From: Rotaria sordida
Taxonomy: Eukaryota; Rotifera; Eurotatoria; Philodinida; Philodinidae
NCBI GenBank assembly: GCA_905250125.1
Contig: CAJNOL010000192.1
Location: 147,520-211,519 of the forward strand
DNA: 64,000 nucleotides
Direction: 5' to 3'
Shown: one piece after another, positions 34,601-45,313 of the stretch
How positions within the stretch are numbered: the stretch's first letter is position 1
Layout: each line of letters starts with the position of its first letter
Notes under the pieces: model-generated
Seen by the model: the letters and a program-made list of their open reading frames with translations, nothing else
Database searches by the model: none
Told to the model about the DNA's origin: nothing
Made by a program: the position numbers and the translations under genes

Positions 34601-36332
34601 CATGAATCAAAATAAAACACTTGTTGCATATATATATATATACTTTTTTTCTTTTATTATTATTTCAAAGGAAAGTCTTACACTTGCCAATCGATTAATT
34701 GAAGGTCAAGTATTAAATGCACAATATGCTGAAGAATCTTATCAATTAAAGCGTGAAAATTGTACTTTGAAAAAACAGATTGAAGAATTTTATCATTCGA
34801 ATAATAATAATAATAATAATAATAATCATGATAGTAATAATCAAACAAAAAATATAAATTCATCAGATTTTCTAGTTAAATCCAATGATAATGAATTAGA
34901 AATTCTACAAGAAACAATCGATAGATTAAGTGATGTAAGTTTAACAAAAAAGAAAAAAAAATTCTTCTATTGTCATATAATAATAATAATAATATTCATT
35001 CTAATCTTTAAAAGGAAAATCGTCGTTTACAATCGACACCAAATTCTGAACTAGCATCATTACAAGAAGAATTAACTCTTGTTAAAATGCGTGATGCTGA
35101 AGCTCAAGTAAATTTAAATGAACTTCGGCAACGTATAGCTGATTTAAATCGTGAATGGCAATTTCATGATAGTATATGTAAAGCAAATCGTGAAATAAAC
35201 AATAATCCAAGTAATGATGCTTATGATTTAATAGCACATGAATTAATATCATTAAAAATGCGTGAAGCTCAAGCTGATTGTGATAATAAACTTCTTTCAC
35301 AAAAACTTATGGATATTGAAACACAAAAACAAGTTTTACATAATCAAATTAAACGACAAGATGATGAAACACAACGAGTTCGTCTTGAACTTGATCAATA
35401 TCGAATACGTGAGAATGAATTACGTACACAATTAAAAGAAATAAAAAATCAGATGCATGACAGAGAATTAAGAGTAAAAGAAAAAAAATTGTTTTTTTTT
35501 TTCTTACATTAAAATAGCTTTGTCTTTTTCTTTTGTCTTTTAGCTAAAAGAAGATTCAATGATGTTACGTATTCATGAAGCAGAAAGTACTCAAACACTT
35601 GGTGATTTACGTCAAAAAATTGCTGAACTTGAAGTTCTAGTAAAATTTTATTTCAGAAAATTTTTAAGTATGTATATATTTTTTTTTGAATATAGAATCA
35701 AGAATTAATAACTCGTAGTCAAATTATGGATGATAGAGATTTACAAGAAAAACTTCTTGAATTTCAAGACGAGGTTTGTATTAAAATTCGATTATATATT
35801 CAATTTAAAGATAATTAGTTATTTTTTACAGTCAAATCAAGAGTATTTAAAACGTAGTTATTCAGTACCTATATATTATCATACTATATCATGTAATACA
35901 AAGTAAAACGCTATTTTGCTAGTTAATAATATAACTTTTTTTTTTTTGTCTGACAATATATATATGTATAAATTAATTATTTTCTTTTTATATTTATTAT
36001 TTAAGGTAATGCGTCTGCGTTTAATACATACATTAAATCGTAAACAATCGATATCAACAGATCATACACGAATAGATTATGAAGATAGTGAAGATGAAAG
36101 TCTACCTTCATCATCATCTAATACTGAAAATCATCGTTTAAGTTCTTCTTTTGGTATTGATTCAAATTCAACTAAAGAATCTAATCATCGTCTTCGTCTA
36201 TCAACACCTTGTTTATTTCAATCAACAGATAATAATAATAATAATAATACAATAACACAATGTGTGAATTCATCGACTTTACCTTCATCTTCGAAATTAT
36301 CATCATCTATTAATAAAATAAATGTCGAATGA
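31697..36332 (+). CDS. EVI5: EVI5-family RabGAP (TBC domain plus coiled coil)
   Basis: Seventeen exons: 31697-31779, 31870-32012, 32093-32178, 32231-32455, 32518-32592, 32655-32780, 32845-32988, 33068-33157, 34210-34307, 34378-34438, 34523-34576, 34671-34934, 35015-35473, 35544-35639, 35696-35773, 35832-35864, 36006-36332; 813 residues, matching EVI5 length. The TBC domain is about 105-325, with both catalytic fingers intact: Ile149-x2-Asp152-x2-Arg155 ([11 protein letters not shown]) and the Gln finger at 192 (VGYCQG). [13 protein letters not shown] is typical of the EVI5 group. Downstream lie [13 protein letters not shown] and long coiled coil (residues about 350-690), broken by an Asn run from an AAT repeat at 34799-34824. 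The tail is Ser/Asn-rich. EVI5 proteins act on Rab GTPases in trafficking and cytokinesis. The 33-bp exon 16 can read through to a stop at 35904-35906, a possible alternative end. Poly(A) signal at 36456-36461. Confidence 0.93.
33785..34077 (+). CDS. Two-exon mini-gene or alternative exons inside EVI5 intron 8
   Basis: Exons 33785-33880 and 34018-34077 join in phase 0 across a 137-bp GT-AG intron (donor GTAAGT, acceptor CCCGCAG) to encode 51 residues, from [16 protein letters not shown] to the end HIQVQNLFL. Codons use more C and G (GAC, GTC, GCC, CAC) than neighbouring genes. It sits in the 1052-bp intron 8 of EVI5, same strand, after about 600 bp containing CG-rich patches (near 33300 and 33655) that resemble a promoter. 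The first exon also ends in the phase needed to splice to EVI5 exon 9, so it might start a short EVI5 form lacking the TBC domain. I recognise no family. It could be a nested gene, an alternative first exon, or a fragment. Confidence 0.42.
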
Positions 36333-36538
36333 ATAACATTGTGGTGCTCTGTTTTTTTTTTTGTTTTGTAAATAATTTTCTTTTCTTTCTTTTTTCTAAT
36401 TGCAATATATGCTATTGTAATTTTTATTTCCGAAACTAAATGCCGGTTTCACGAGAATAAACGAAACAAATAAAAATTCCGTTTTTTTTTGTTTGGTCAA
36501 AGAAAAAACAAAATTCATTTTCAATAGTTTATTTTCTA

Positions 36539-39500
36539 TTATGTAATTATATTTGTTCTTTTAATAAATAAATTTGAAGAACAATTTGAACAGTAAGCAT
36601 CATTATTGTGTTCAATATAACGTTGATTTCCTAATGGTATAGAACAATATGTACATACGAAACATTCATTATGAAATGGATGATTATGATAGACTATACC
36701 ATCGTTCGTAATTGCCTATGAAATAAATAAAATTATTCTTTGTTTAATTTTTGGGATTAAATAAAGTATTTCGGAGTCCGACAGACTTTAGAATTTAGTC
36801 CATTGCTCCTTTCTCTCTCTCTCTCTCTCTCGCGATGATAGCTAATCCGAAAGCAAAAAGTATTTTCATTTGAATTTCGTTTTTCTTATAGATATGACAC
36901 TTGAAAGTTTTGAGAATTAACTTATTTGATAGTGCAGGACTTTTTATTTTTAGAAAAAAGATTTATCCAAAACAATTTATCAAAAACTTAAGTTTATTTT
37001 TTTGTTTTGATTCATTGCCAACCGTTCTCTGATGTTTGTATTCTTCGGTTGATAGTTAATTGAAAATTTATGTGAGATTTGAAAAACCTATTGACTTAAT
37101 AATCAATTAGAAATTTGAAAATAGACGAATCTTTGTTTTTCTATTTTTAGACATTCAGATTTTAAATTTAAAAAGCATAATTGTAAATTTACTTAGAAGA
37201 AAAAAAAACAAAAACACAGAACAAAAATCGAATGAGAAGTCCATTTTTATTGGTAATAAATAGCAAAGAAGATCAGTTATTACGTTTCATCTGTTAAATA
37301 TTAGTTAATTGGGCACAAATTCTTTTGCTAAAAATAAATGTGAATCATTCACATATCAAATAACCAGTCATACGTAGATGAAAATCAATTTACGATAACG
37401 CTATTGGTTTTACTCCTCTAGTGGTAATTTATTCTGAAAGGAAAGGATTCAAAATAATCAAACAGTCGATTATGTACTACTTAAAAAATCTTATCTTTGA
37501 TATATATCACGATAAACACATTCAATAGATGAGTAATAAACAAAGTCATGAAGCGATGACTCACACCTCTGACATCAACTACTCAGTTGTGTTGAATATA
37601 TGTATGTTAAATTAAGTAGTCTTATTCTGATATCCGTACATAAAAGGCATGAAAAAATTTCAAGAATCAATAAATTCCTATTACGTCCCCAAACTTTTTT
37701 TTTAAAGAGGATGAATAATCGTTACCTTTTCTAGTGCTGATGCCGTTTCGTTACCATAACATACACTTTCGTATTATTACTCATCTATGAAAAACAAGCA
37801 TAGTGCGTAGGTTTTTCGATTATTTGTTCAAATGGTTGTTATTTCAATTTATATTTATATTACATAGCTTATGACTCCGTTTATTCTGAAAGTTTCAACT
37901 ATTAATAGCGAGAATTCATTGAGAAAATTAAAACTGTGTCTTGTGTACTTGCAAAAAAAAAAATTAGTTGTTTGTCTTGTCGTTTTGATTTTTTTCACAA
38001 TCATACAAAATTATACGAAACAACGTTGTAATTTTCTCAATAAATTTTCAGAATAAACGGAATCACAAGCTATATATAGGCAGTAAAAATATGCATAAAA
38101 AAAAACAATCGTCAAGAGAAATAGCATAAAAAGTTAGAGTTTATGCTTACTTTCCACAGGAGGATAGATCAATGTAAAATTTAACCTTGATATATTCTAT
38201 GTGGAGAATATAAGATGTTAATATCTTGTAATAATTTTTACATAAGAAATATTATATATTGATCATACATTTGAATCCTTACAGATGATTGATAATCTCA
38301 TGAAGATTTATTCATAGCTTAAATATGAATCATTAAGAATGTACTCATATTAATTCTATCTTTTTTGTTGGATAAAAATTCAAATTTTCTTTCGACTCAC
38401 AAGAAAACTACCTTAAATGAAATCTATTCTTTGAGCTCGTATGAGACCGACAAGAAGATCTCAGTAAGATTAAAAAGTTCTAAAAAGGTTCGTCTCTATG
38501 GATCTTTCAAACCGACTTATCGCCATTTTACTGAATTTTCGACCAAGTTTCATGTATTTACCAAAAACATCAAATAACGGAATTTTGACTGATAATTTCG
38601 CCTATACATAGATCTAACCAACTTTAAAATATTCTGAACATTCCAATCGAAAGGAATATTTCTTGTTGAGATATTGAATTTTCATGCAAAACTCCATTTT
38701 TGTGACATATTTGTGACAAACGACTATTTATTTTTGAAATTCAATGTCTCAATAAAGGAACATTCTCTTCGACGGAAACTTTCAAGATATTCTAACAGTA
38801 TAATCAAACCTACCATTACGCGATATCCCAGATCAAAATTTCATTATTTAATTTTTCAATGAATAAATAAAAATGATTCAAAAATTCAGAACCAACGGCG
38901 ATAGCTCGATTCCAAAGGTTCATCGAGATGAACTGTTTTAGATTTTTTCTAGCCTTATCAAGACCTTCTTGTGAGCTGAATATGCGTTCAAACAGCAGGT
39001 TACAAATTTCCTCGTTTGAAAATTATGTTTATCAAACTTCGAAATATTTTCTCCTGAAGAATTCAATTAATACAACTCAAATAAGATTAACATTTTTTCA
39101 TGATATTATATCAATCTCATATTTTTTGAATTATAAAACAAAACGAATATTCAATACTTTGTGACATTTAATACAATAAATAGCGACGAGGTTCATGTAA
39201 CATGAAAGACAAAAAAAATATTGATCTCGACATCGAAAATTTTCATTAATTAATGATTTTTGACAAGCATTACATACAAAACAAGATTTATGATATAATT
39301 TTTTATCATATTGTATACATTTATCACCTAATAAAGAGTATTTAAATGCAAAGAAAAAAAAAAAAGAATTTATTTCAATTAAAAACTCTCTACCAGGTTC
39401 TAATGATCGATTACATCGATAACATCGTTCAGCAAATTCATTAATAAAACAATGACGACAATATAATTTTTCATTTTGATAAGCAAATTTCTTATTTATT

Positions 39501-39787
39501 AAAGATAAATTACAAATAGAACAATTAAAACAAGTATTATGCCAAGTTTTATCTTTAAATGTACTTCCCTAAATTACGAAAATAGAAAAAAAAATCTATT
39601 TTAATATATAGATTTTTACTTGCATTTCAATACCAATTATTTGATTACATTGAAAACAACGATTAGAATATTTTTCTTCGAAACAAAATAAACAAATAGC
39701 AAAATTATCTTTAATTACATAACGATTATTTAATAAATTCTTTTCACAATACCAGCATACAAATGAATCTGAACTATGTTTAATCAT
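36539..39787 (-). CDS. FHL: FHL-type LIM-only protein, three and a half LIM domains
   Basis: Four exons: 39787-39620, 39568-39394, 39327-39158, 36715-36539; 229 residues. It begins with a half LIM (CWYCEKNLLNN...CLFCFEEK), then three full LIM domains with regular Cys/His zinc ligands: the first around TWHNTCFNCSICN, the second around LYHKSCFVCNACQ, the third KCHKAITNDGIVYHNHPF. The last matches a distinctive FHL segment across the exon 3/4 join, which confirms splicing over the 2442-bp intron. Vertebrate FHL proteins have four and a half LIMs; here the gene stops one domain short, with a brief basic tail. They are adaptors at actin structures and in transcription. The start ATG at 39787 fits family alignment; an in-frame ATG at 39826 is the alternative. 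It is convergent with EVI5 (206 bp between stop codons); TTTATT at 36423-36428 or 36528-36533 may be its poly(A) signal. Confidence 0.88.
36716..39157. other. Long FHL intron 3
   Basis: A 2442-bp intron holding a (CT)n tract near 36811-36832, the inverted-repeat element at 37866-38071 and otherwise AT-rich sequence. Three plus-strand frames between 38365 and 39164 show no coding-like codon pattern. Confidence 0.5.
37866..38071. mobile_element. Short inverted-repeat element (MITE-like) in FHL intron 3
   Basis: Ends AGCTTATGACTCCGTTTATT and, on the right, its counterpart AATAAACGGAATCACAAGCT form inverted repeats. Pairing continues inward (TTGAGAAAATTA near 37919 and TAATTTTCTCAA near 38030). 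About 206 bp, with no coding capacity. Confidence 0.7.
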
Positions 39788-41675
39788 AAAATTATATATT
39801 AAATATGCGCTAAAAATATTTGTCAATAGATTTCACTTTGTATTTGAAATATACAAAGTGCACTAAAAGTTATGTAAATTTTGACTTCATAAACAGTTGA
39901 TCTAACACACAGGGTGGCCAAAAACTCATTATACTAAGAAACAATTGAATATTTTTGCTATGACTCGAACGAATGTACTGATTTTTTTTTGTTACTAATA
40001 ATAAAGACATGTTCACATTCCATATCCATAAAGATAAGACTAGGGAGAACTTGTTTCAAACATCACTACTGATCTCAACAAAAATAAAGAATTTATTTTT
40101 TCATAGATACGAAAAAAATTCAATCTACAATGAAGAAGAGTTAAGTTATCAAAATAATATGCAAATAATCAAACGATCTTTTGATTACAGCATGTCGTTC
40201 ATTCATAAATCTTTTTGCCTTGGATACTGTTAGTCATATTTATGTATCAGTTCTGTCCATATTTGTTTTGTGAAATCCTATGTTTTTTTTTCTTATGAAT
40301 CTCAGCACATCTACAAACGCACGAGCTTCAAACAAAGGTTACACAATAAATATAAGATAGAAAATGAAGAACAGACGAGAACAAGACTGAACAAAAAGAA
40401 TATACAAAACAAACGTAGACAGAACTGATAGATGAATATGTGACTAACCGTATACAAGATAAAAAGATTTAGATTATGTGAACTATCAATATGAACTATA
40501 GCAAGGAGGAAAGATATATGAATGAACGACATATCTTGATAAATTGGCTCTTCTCGATTGTATATTAAAACCAGCCCGTTTGCTCGAACTGTAACAGAGA
40601 TATTCAATTGTTTCTCGGTGAAGTGACTTTTCGATCATCATGTATATGTATATATTCTTCGAACAAGAAAGCACGAGAGCCTATTTTATTGATAAGATGA
40701 ATTCTAAAATGATCTGACGTGATCATTTTCACGGTTAAAAAAGTCTCCGATGACATAAGAACAAACTGTTTTATGCAAATACACTAATGAGTTGATCATT
40801 TTAAATTAAGTCATGCAAATCATTGCAAAGTATTAATCGAATATCTGTATGATCTGAAGTTTATGATAACCATAGGACTTCATGTAAACATCAATAAAAA
40901 ACGATGCCTTTATTTTTTCATAGATATTGGAAAAAGTCTAATTTTCATATGGTAATCAAAACTAATTAATCTATTGGGTTATACTTGATCAGAAGTAGAG
41001 TTACAAACATTTATAAAGTGATCATAAGTTTTGAGATACTCTGTAGTTACGATGTTCTAATTTGTTCATATAGATCGTTGACATGATTTTGAAAATATGA
41101 CGTTTTGTTATCTGTAACCTCGTCGTGTAACTTCCACACCTTAGGTGATCATTATAAAAAAATCTTTTTTGTTCATTTAATTAGAATATCTAATAGTATA
41201 CTTAAATGTAAAGATTTGATTATTGTTGAATTCAAAAAATTAATTGAAGATCCAATCAAATACAAAAAAAAAACAAAAATGATTTCAAATAATTAAACTG
41301 ATTTATATAAATGGTCTAGGACATTTTGTAGTTCAACCCACTTAATAATATAATATAATTAGTTTCATTTACAAATATTAATTAATTTTCAAGACAATAA
41401 CCGGATGATACCATGTAATTTTTTTTTCCATAAATTATTCTAGCTGCTCCAATTAAAAATTCTCTAATTTTATCATTATAGAATCTTGTCATTATTTTTT
41501 TCCATTGTATTCGTCACGTTTTTTTTCATGAAGTATTACTTATCAACCAGTATATTTTTCATTAACGATGCCTATTTAAAACATACAAGAAACTATTTTT
41601 TCAACCATTTGCACATAAGTCATAAAAATTTTTTTTACAAAATATTCAAAGTTATAATTAAAAAAATCAAGAACT
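39788..41675. other. Intergenic with an inverted-repeat element and a lone hAT-like end
   Basis: CAGGGTGGCCA at 39910-39920 equals the first 11 bases of the hAT-like terminus at 15078, but I find no matching right end. The inverted-repeat region at 40130-40560 follows. No coding sequence is supported. Confidence 0.45.
40130..40560. repeat. Large imperfect inverted repeat
   Basis: GTTAGTCATATTTATGTATC and the adjoining AGTTCTGTCCATATTTGTTTTG (about 40229-40271) pair with the reverse complement of 40410-40450. Outer sequences AAATCTTTTTGCC and GTCGTTCATTCATA pair with 40460-40475 and 40520-40535. The loop is near 40330. It is a probable non-autonomous transposon remnant; its ends are not sharply defined. 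Confidence 0.6.
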
Positions 41676-42599
41676 ATGAGTGATATAGCCACAAATCTTA
41701 TTCTATCAACTCGTTGGCTTAATATTATTATTGGTATACCCTTATTTATATTTGGTATTATTGGTAATATTTTAACAATATGGATATTTACTCGACCTAG
41801 ATTTCGTCATACATCTTCTGTTCGTTATTTAATAGCTTGTTCAGTAGCTAATTTTATTCAACTTGCACAAACACTTTTACCACGTATACTTACTGAAGGA
41901 TTTAAAATTCCACTTATTAAATCAAATAGTGATTATTGTAAAGCTCGTGGTTATATAGCAGGTGTAGCAACATTATGTTCTTTATCTTTTCCATGTTGGG
42001 CATCATTTGATCATTTTATTAGTACATCACGAAATGCCACCACACGAAAATATTGGACATCAAAACAATTTGTTTATTGTGCAATATTCGCTACAATTTT
42101 ATTCTGGCTTATTGTTCAACTGCCAATAGTTATCTTTACTCGAGCTAATGGAGAATCTTGTATTACAACTAATATTATCCATACTTATATTCAATCATAT
42201 GGTATTACTCCATTGGTATATAGTATATTACCAATGACAGCAGTAATTTGTTTTAATATTGGTATTGTAAAAAATTTACGACGATCAAGAGTTATTAGTT
42301 TTACTAATATGAATACTCGTTTAGCAAGACAAGTTCGACGAATGTTAATACCTCAATTAATTATTCTTGTTTTATCAGGAATCCCATTTAGTATTCACTC
42401 AATTTATTCGTTAGCAACAATATCAATGAAAAAATCTTTAATTCAAAATGCAATTGAAAGTGTTATTTTACATACTGTACGACTTTTATTTTATTTAAAT
42501 TATGTTTGTTCATTTTATATTTATTATATAATGTCAAGTGAAATTCGACGAGGATTTAAAAATTTAATTCGTCCATCAAATACAGTATCACCAGAATGA
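41676..42599 (+). CDS. Rhodopsin-like G protein-coupled receptor, orphan
   Basis: Intronless 307-residue protein with seven hydrophobic helices. TM1 (about 16-40) holds the GN pair (FGIIGNILTIWIF). A TM2 region follows SSVRYLIACSVANF. A cysteine before TM3 (NSDYCKARGY) and one in the second extracellular loop (GESCITT) could form the conserved disulfide. TM3 ends ASFDHFIST, so the usual DRY is DHF. TM7 reads LNYVCSFYIYYI in place of NPxxY. The short C-terminal tail begins SSEIRRGFKNLI. This layout, a compact single exon with a degenerate DRY, fits the large orphan receptor families of rotifers; the ligand is unknown. Isolated from neighbours by about 1.8 kb and 4.7 kb. Poly(A) signal at 42705-42710. 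Confidence 0.85.
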   Translation: MSDIATNLILSTRWLNIIIGIPLFIFGIIGNILTIWIFTRPRFRHTSSVRYLIACSVANFIQLAQTLLPRILTEGFKIPLIKSNSDYCKARGYIAGVATLCSLSFPCWASFDHFISTSRNATTRKYWTSKQFVYCAIFATILFWLIVQLPIVIFTRANGESCITTNIIHTYIQSYGITPLVYSILPMTAVICFNIGIVKNLRRSRVISFTNMNTRLARQVRRMLIPQLIILVLSGIPFSIHSIYSLATISMKKSLIQNAIESVILHTVRLLFYLNYVCSFYIYYIMSSEIRRGFKNLIRPSNTVSPE

Positions 42600-44646
42600 A
42601 TAATAGCTTGACTTTCAAATATTATTCAAAAAATAACAAAAATAATTCTTTTTAGTTGTCGTATTTAGTTTTTCAAAATGTAACCAAAATATTAAATTAG
42701 ACACAATAAAAATAAAAAATTTCTATATAAAATTTTTCTTTTAAGTAACATTTCAATGCATTAAAAGATATATTCTACTTGTTTGGTATAGAATTACGTT
42801 TTGTGAAATTCACATATAATTTAATCAAAATTTTCCCGGCTTTCACCATGGACTCTAGCAATCGGAGCAAAGATCAACGATGATTGAATACATTTTTCCA
42901 TAGTAACCGACGATAACGGGCGTCAAGCTCAATTGTTCTAGAACATTCGAAAGTCTTTCTCGAAATTTAAATAGTTGAAATATGTTTTCGAAATAGCCTT
43001 CTCTATCATAGACAATTTTAGAATCAAAAGAAAGAGTGTAGAATTAAGATACTAATATGTGCACTAATAATAGAGAGGTAGTACCTTTTTTTTTCGTATC
43101 GTAGTTAATGTCTCAGCATTTATTTGTAATTGTTTTGATTCATGAGAAATATTGATGAGTAGTGATCTATTAGTTTGTCACACTCATCATATGATCTACT
43201 TATAAATTTGGAAAATAGTCAACATCAGGATTTTGTCAGCTTATCGAGATATATAATAGTTCGTTGAGATCAATTGTAGATATAATGAATATGTACAAGA
43301 GGTTTGTTTGCCAGTTAAATCAATGGTTAAAATAAAAACAATTACTACATTGTAGCTCCCACAGGAATTGCGGTGACAAGTTTTTTTTCTCAATCTCTTA
43401 AAAAATATTTACGAAGAAAGATCCTCAATCGATTTTTCCATACATTTGAGTGATATCTTATTCTATGAAAAAACCTAGGAGGATTTCGATTGATATGAAT
43501 TCTTTTGATAGATATAAATATTTTTACTGTCGTATTAAGAGTGAAGTCATATCAACTAAACTTGCGAGAGAACCGTATTCTAACAAAATGAAGACATATT
43601 CTCTTTATTGAAACAAGGGTTATAACTCGCGAGAAGTTAAAGTGGTTCTCATACGAGGTTTTTTTTTATATGATTTCTCTTGTTATGAAAACATTCATAT
43701 CTATTGTAAGAGACCGCATCAGTCCAAATCCTTTTAGAATAAGACATTCATAAGCAAAGAATAGCATGCATCAGTCGAGGACTTTCCCACTTTAGTGAAC
43801 TTCACATATTCTTATATTAATTTTATTTAAAACTAATTATGAACACTATTGTATTAAATATTGTTATTTTCCTTGAAATCGATAAGATACTCTATCTATC
43901 AGAACTATCAACACTATAGTCAAATAAAAAGTTGAATATTATTTTGTGATAAAACCTTTTTATTGTTAAAATTGAATTATCACATGATGGATATAATATA
44001 TGATAAACGATACTTTAGGATATTATTGAAAATGAAGATGGGAAGAATAGAATTAGTTCTGCAACATTTGGAACAGATTCTGTGTTTTACAGATAATTGA
44101 ATCAAGTTTTTTCATAGTTAATCAAGCATAATTATAAAAATTGAATAATTTCTAACGAATAAAATATGTTAAAATAAGACACAATGCAATTTTCATATTT
44201 GTCAAATTTAAAATTGATTTCAAACTTTTCATATTAACCTTTTTACCAGTCGATTGGCCACTGGAATGATCATTTGTAGAATGATTGCAAAAAATAAACA
44301 AATCCTGAGATTTAAAAATGATAAAAATCTTTATAATACACAATTGAATTTTTCGAAACGAAATATTCTCTATCCACACTCAATAGGCATCTATTGGACT
44401 TTTCTTTATGATATAAATCGATGAAAAATCTCATTAGTGAGTTAAATATTTTGAAAGCTTTACAATAATTCAGTGAATTACACATACGAAGGTACACGAT
44501 TGATTATGGAACCATTATTGGATAGTCAAGAACAACATTAATATCTGTATCATAAATCTCAACTTATGAGAAGTTGAAATGATATTTATTATGAATTAAA
44601 TCTTTTTAGAAGTTTATAAAATGGTTCAAAACAAAGTAGATGCTTA
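42600..44646. other. Intergenic, nothing identified
   Basis: AT-rich sequence with the receptor poly(A) signal at 42705-42710. The minus-strand short frames near 44152-44497 lack coding-like features. Confidence 0.45.
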
Positions 44647-45313
44647 GTAGAACTCATATATTCTTTTGACACTAACGAGGGAACATTCCCAAGTGTCACA
44701 TCGCTTTTGAGTCGAGCGTATGTGCATCATGTAGACCCTAATGATCTATGAATACTCTGAAAAAAGTTCGTGCTGCTAGCTTATTACTGCCGAGATATTG
44801 CATTTTTACTGTATGCATAAGCAAAAAGCCGTGGTTCCCCTCAGGACCACTAGGAAAACTGAGTTTTGAATTTCAACTTGAAACTTTGTACAAGGACAAG
44901 TCTCAATAAGAATAGTTTATTGTGAAAGTTTCAGATCTTTTGATTGCTTCTAGTCTGAAATAAGAAAATCGGAATCTGCTGGTGTATATAAGCTGTTTTA
45001 CCATAGCTGTATCTTAGGATAGGAACAACGAAAAGATCTGAAGCTTTCACAATAAACTATTCTCATTGAGGCCTATCTCTATGCAAAGTTTCAAGTCGAA
45101 GTGCGAAACTTGGTTTTTCTAGTGTTTCTGAGGGGGACCACAGCTTTTTTTTCTTAAACATACAATAAAAATGCAATATCTCAGTAGTAATAAGCTAGCA
45201 GCACGAAATTTTTTCAGAGTATTCATAGATCATTAGGGTCTACATGATGCACATACGCTCGACTCAAAAGCGATGTGACACTTGGGAATGTTCCCTCGTA
45301 AGTTCTACTGGTT
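44647..45313. mobile_element. Long inverted-repeat element with closely matching arms
   Basis: Arms of about 300 bp at 44647-44950 and 45010-45313 are near-identical reverse complements. Both contain GAGGGAACATTCCCAAGTGT, TTTTGAGTCGAGCGTATGTG, CATCATGTAGACCCTAATGA and GCTGCTAGCTTATTACT. The left arm has about 20 extra bases near its outer end (CATATATTCTTTTGACAC). A related, more decayed copy lies at 14852-15069. There is no transposase frame; this is a MITE or foldback-type element, and the close arm match suggests it is fairly young. Confidence 0.8.

Noticed and set aside
34678-35300. Minus-strand frames opposite EVI5 coiled-coil exons
   Set aside because: They are shadows of the coding strand, arising from its biased codon composition and the AAT repeat.
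38365-39164. Three successive plus-strand frames in FHL intron 3
   Set aside because: Different frames, no splice logic between them, codon use unlike the real genes, and antisense to an intron.
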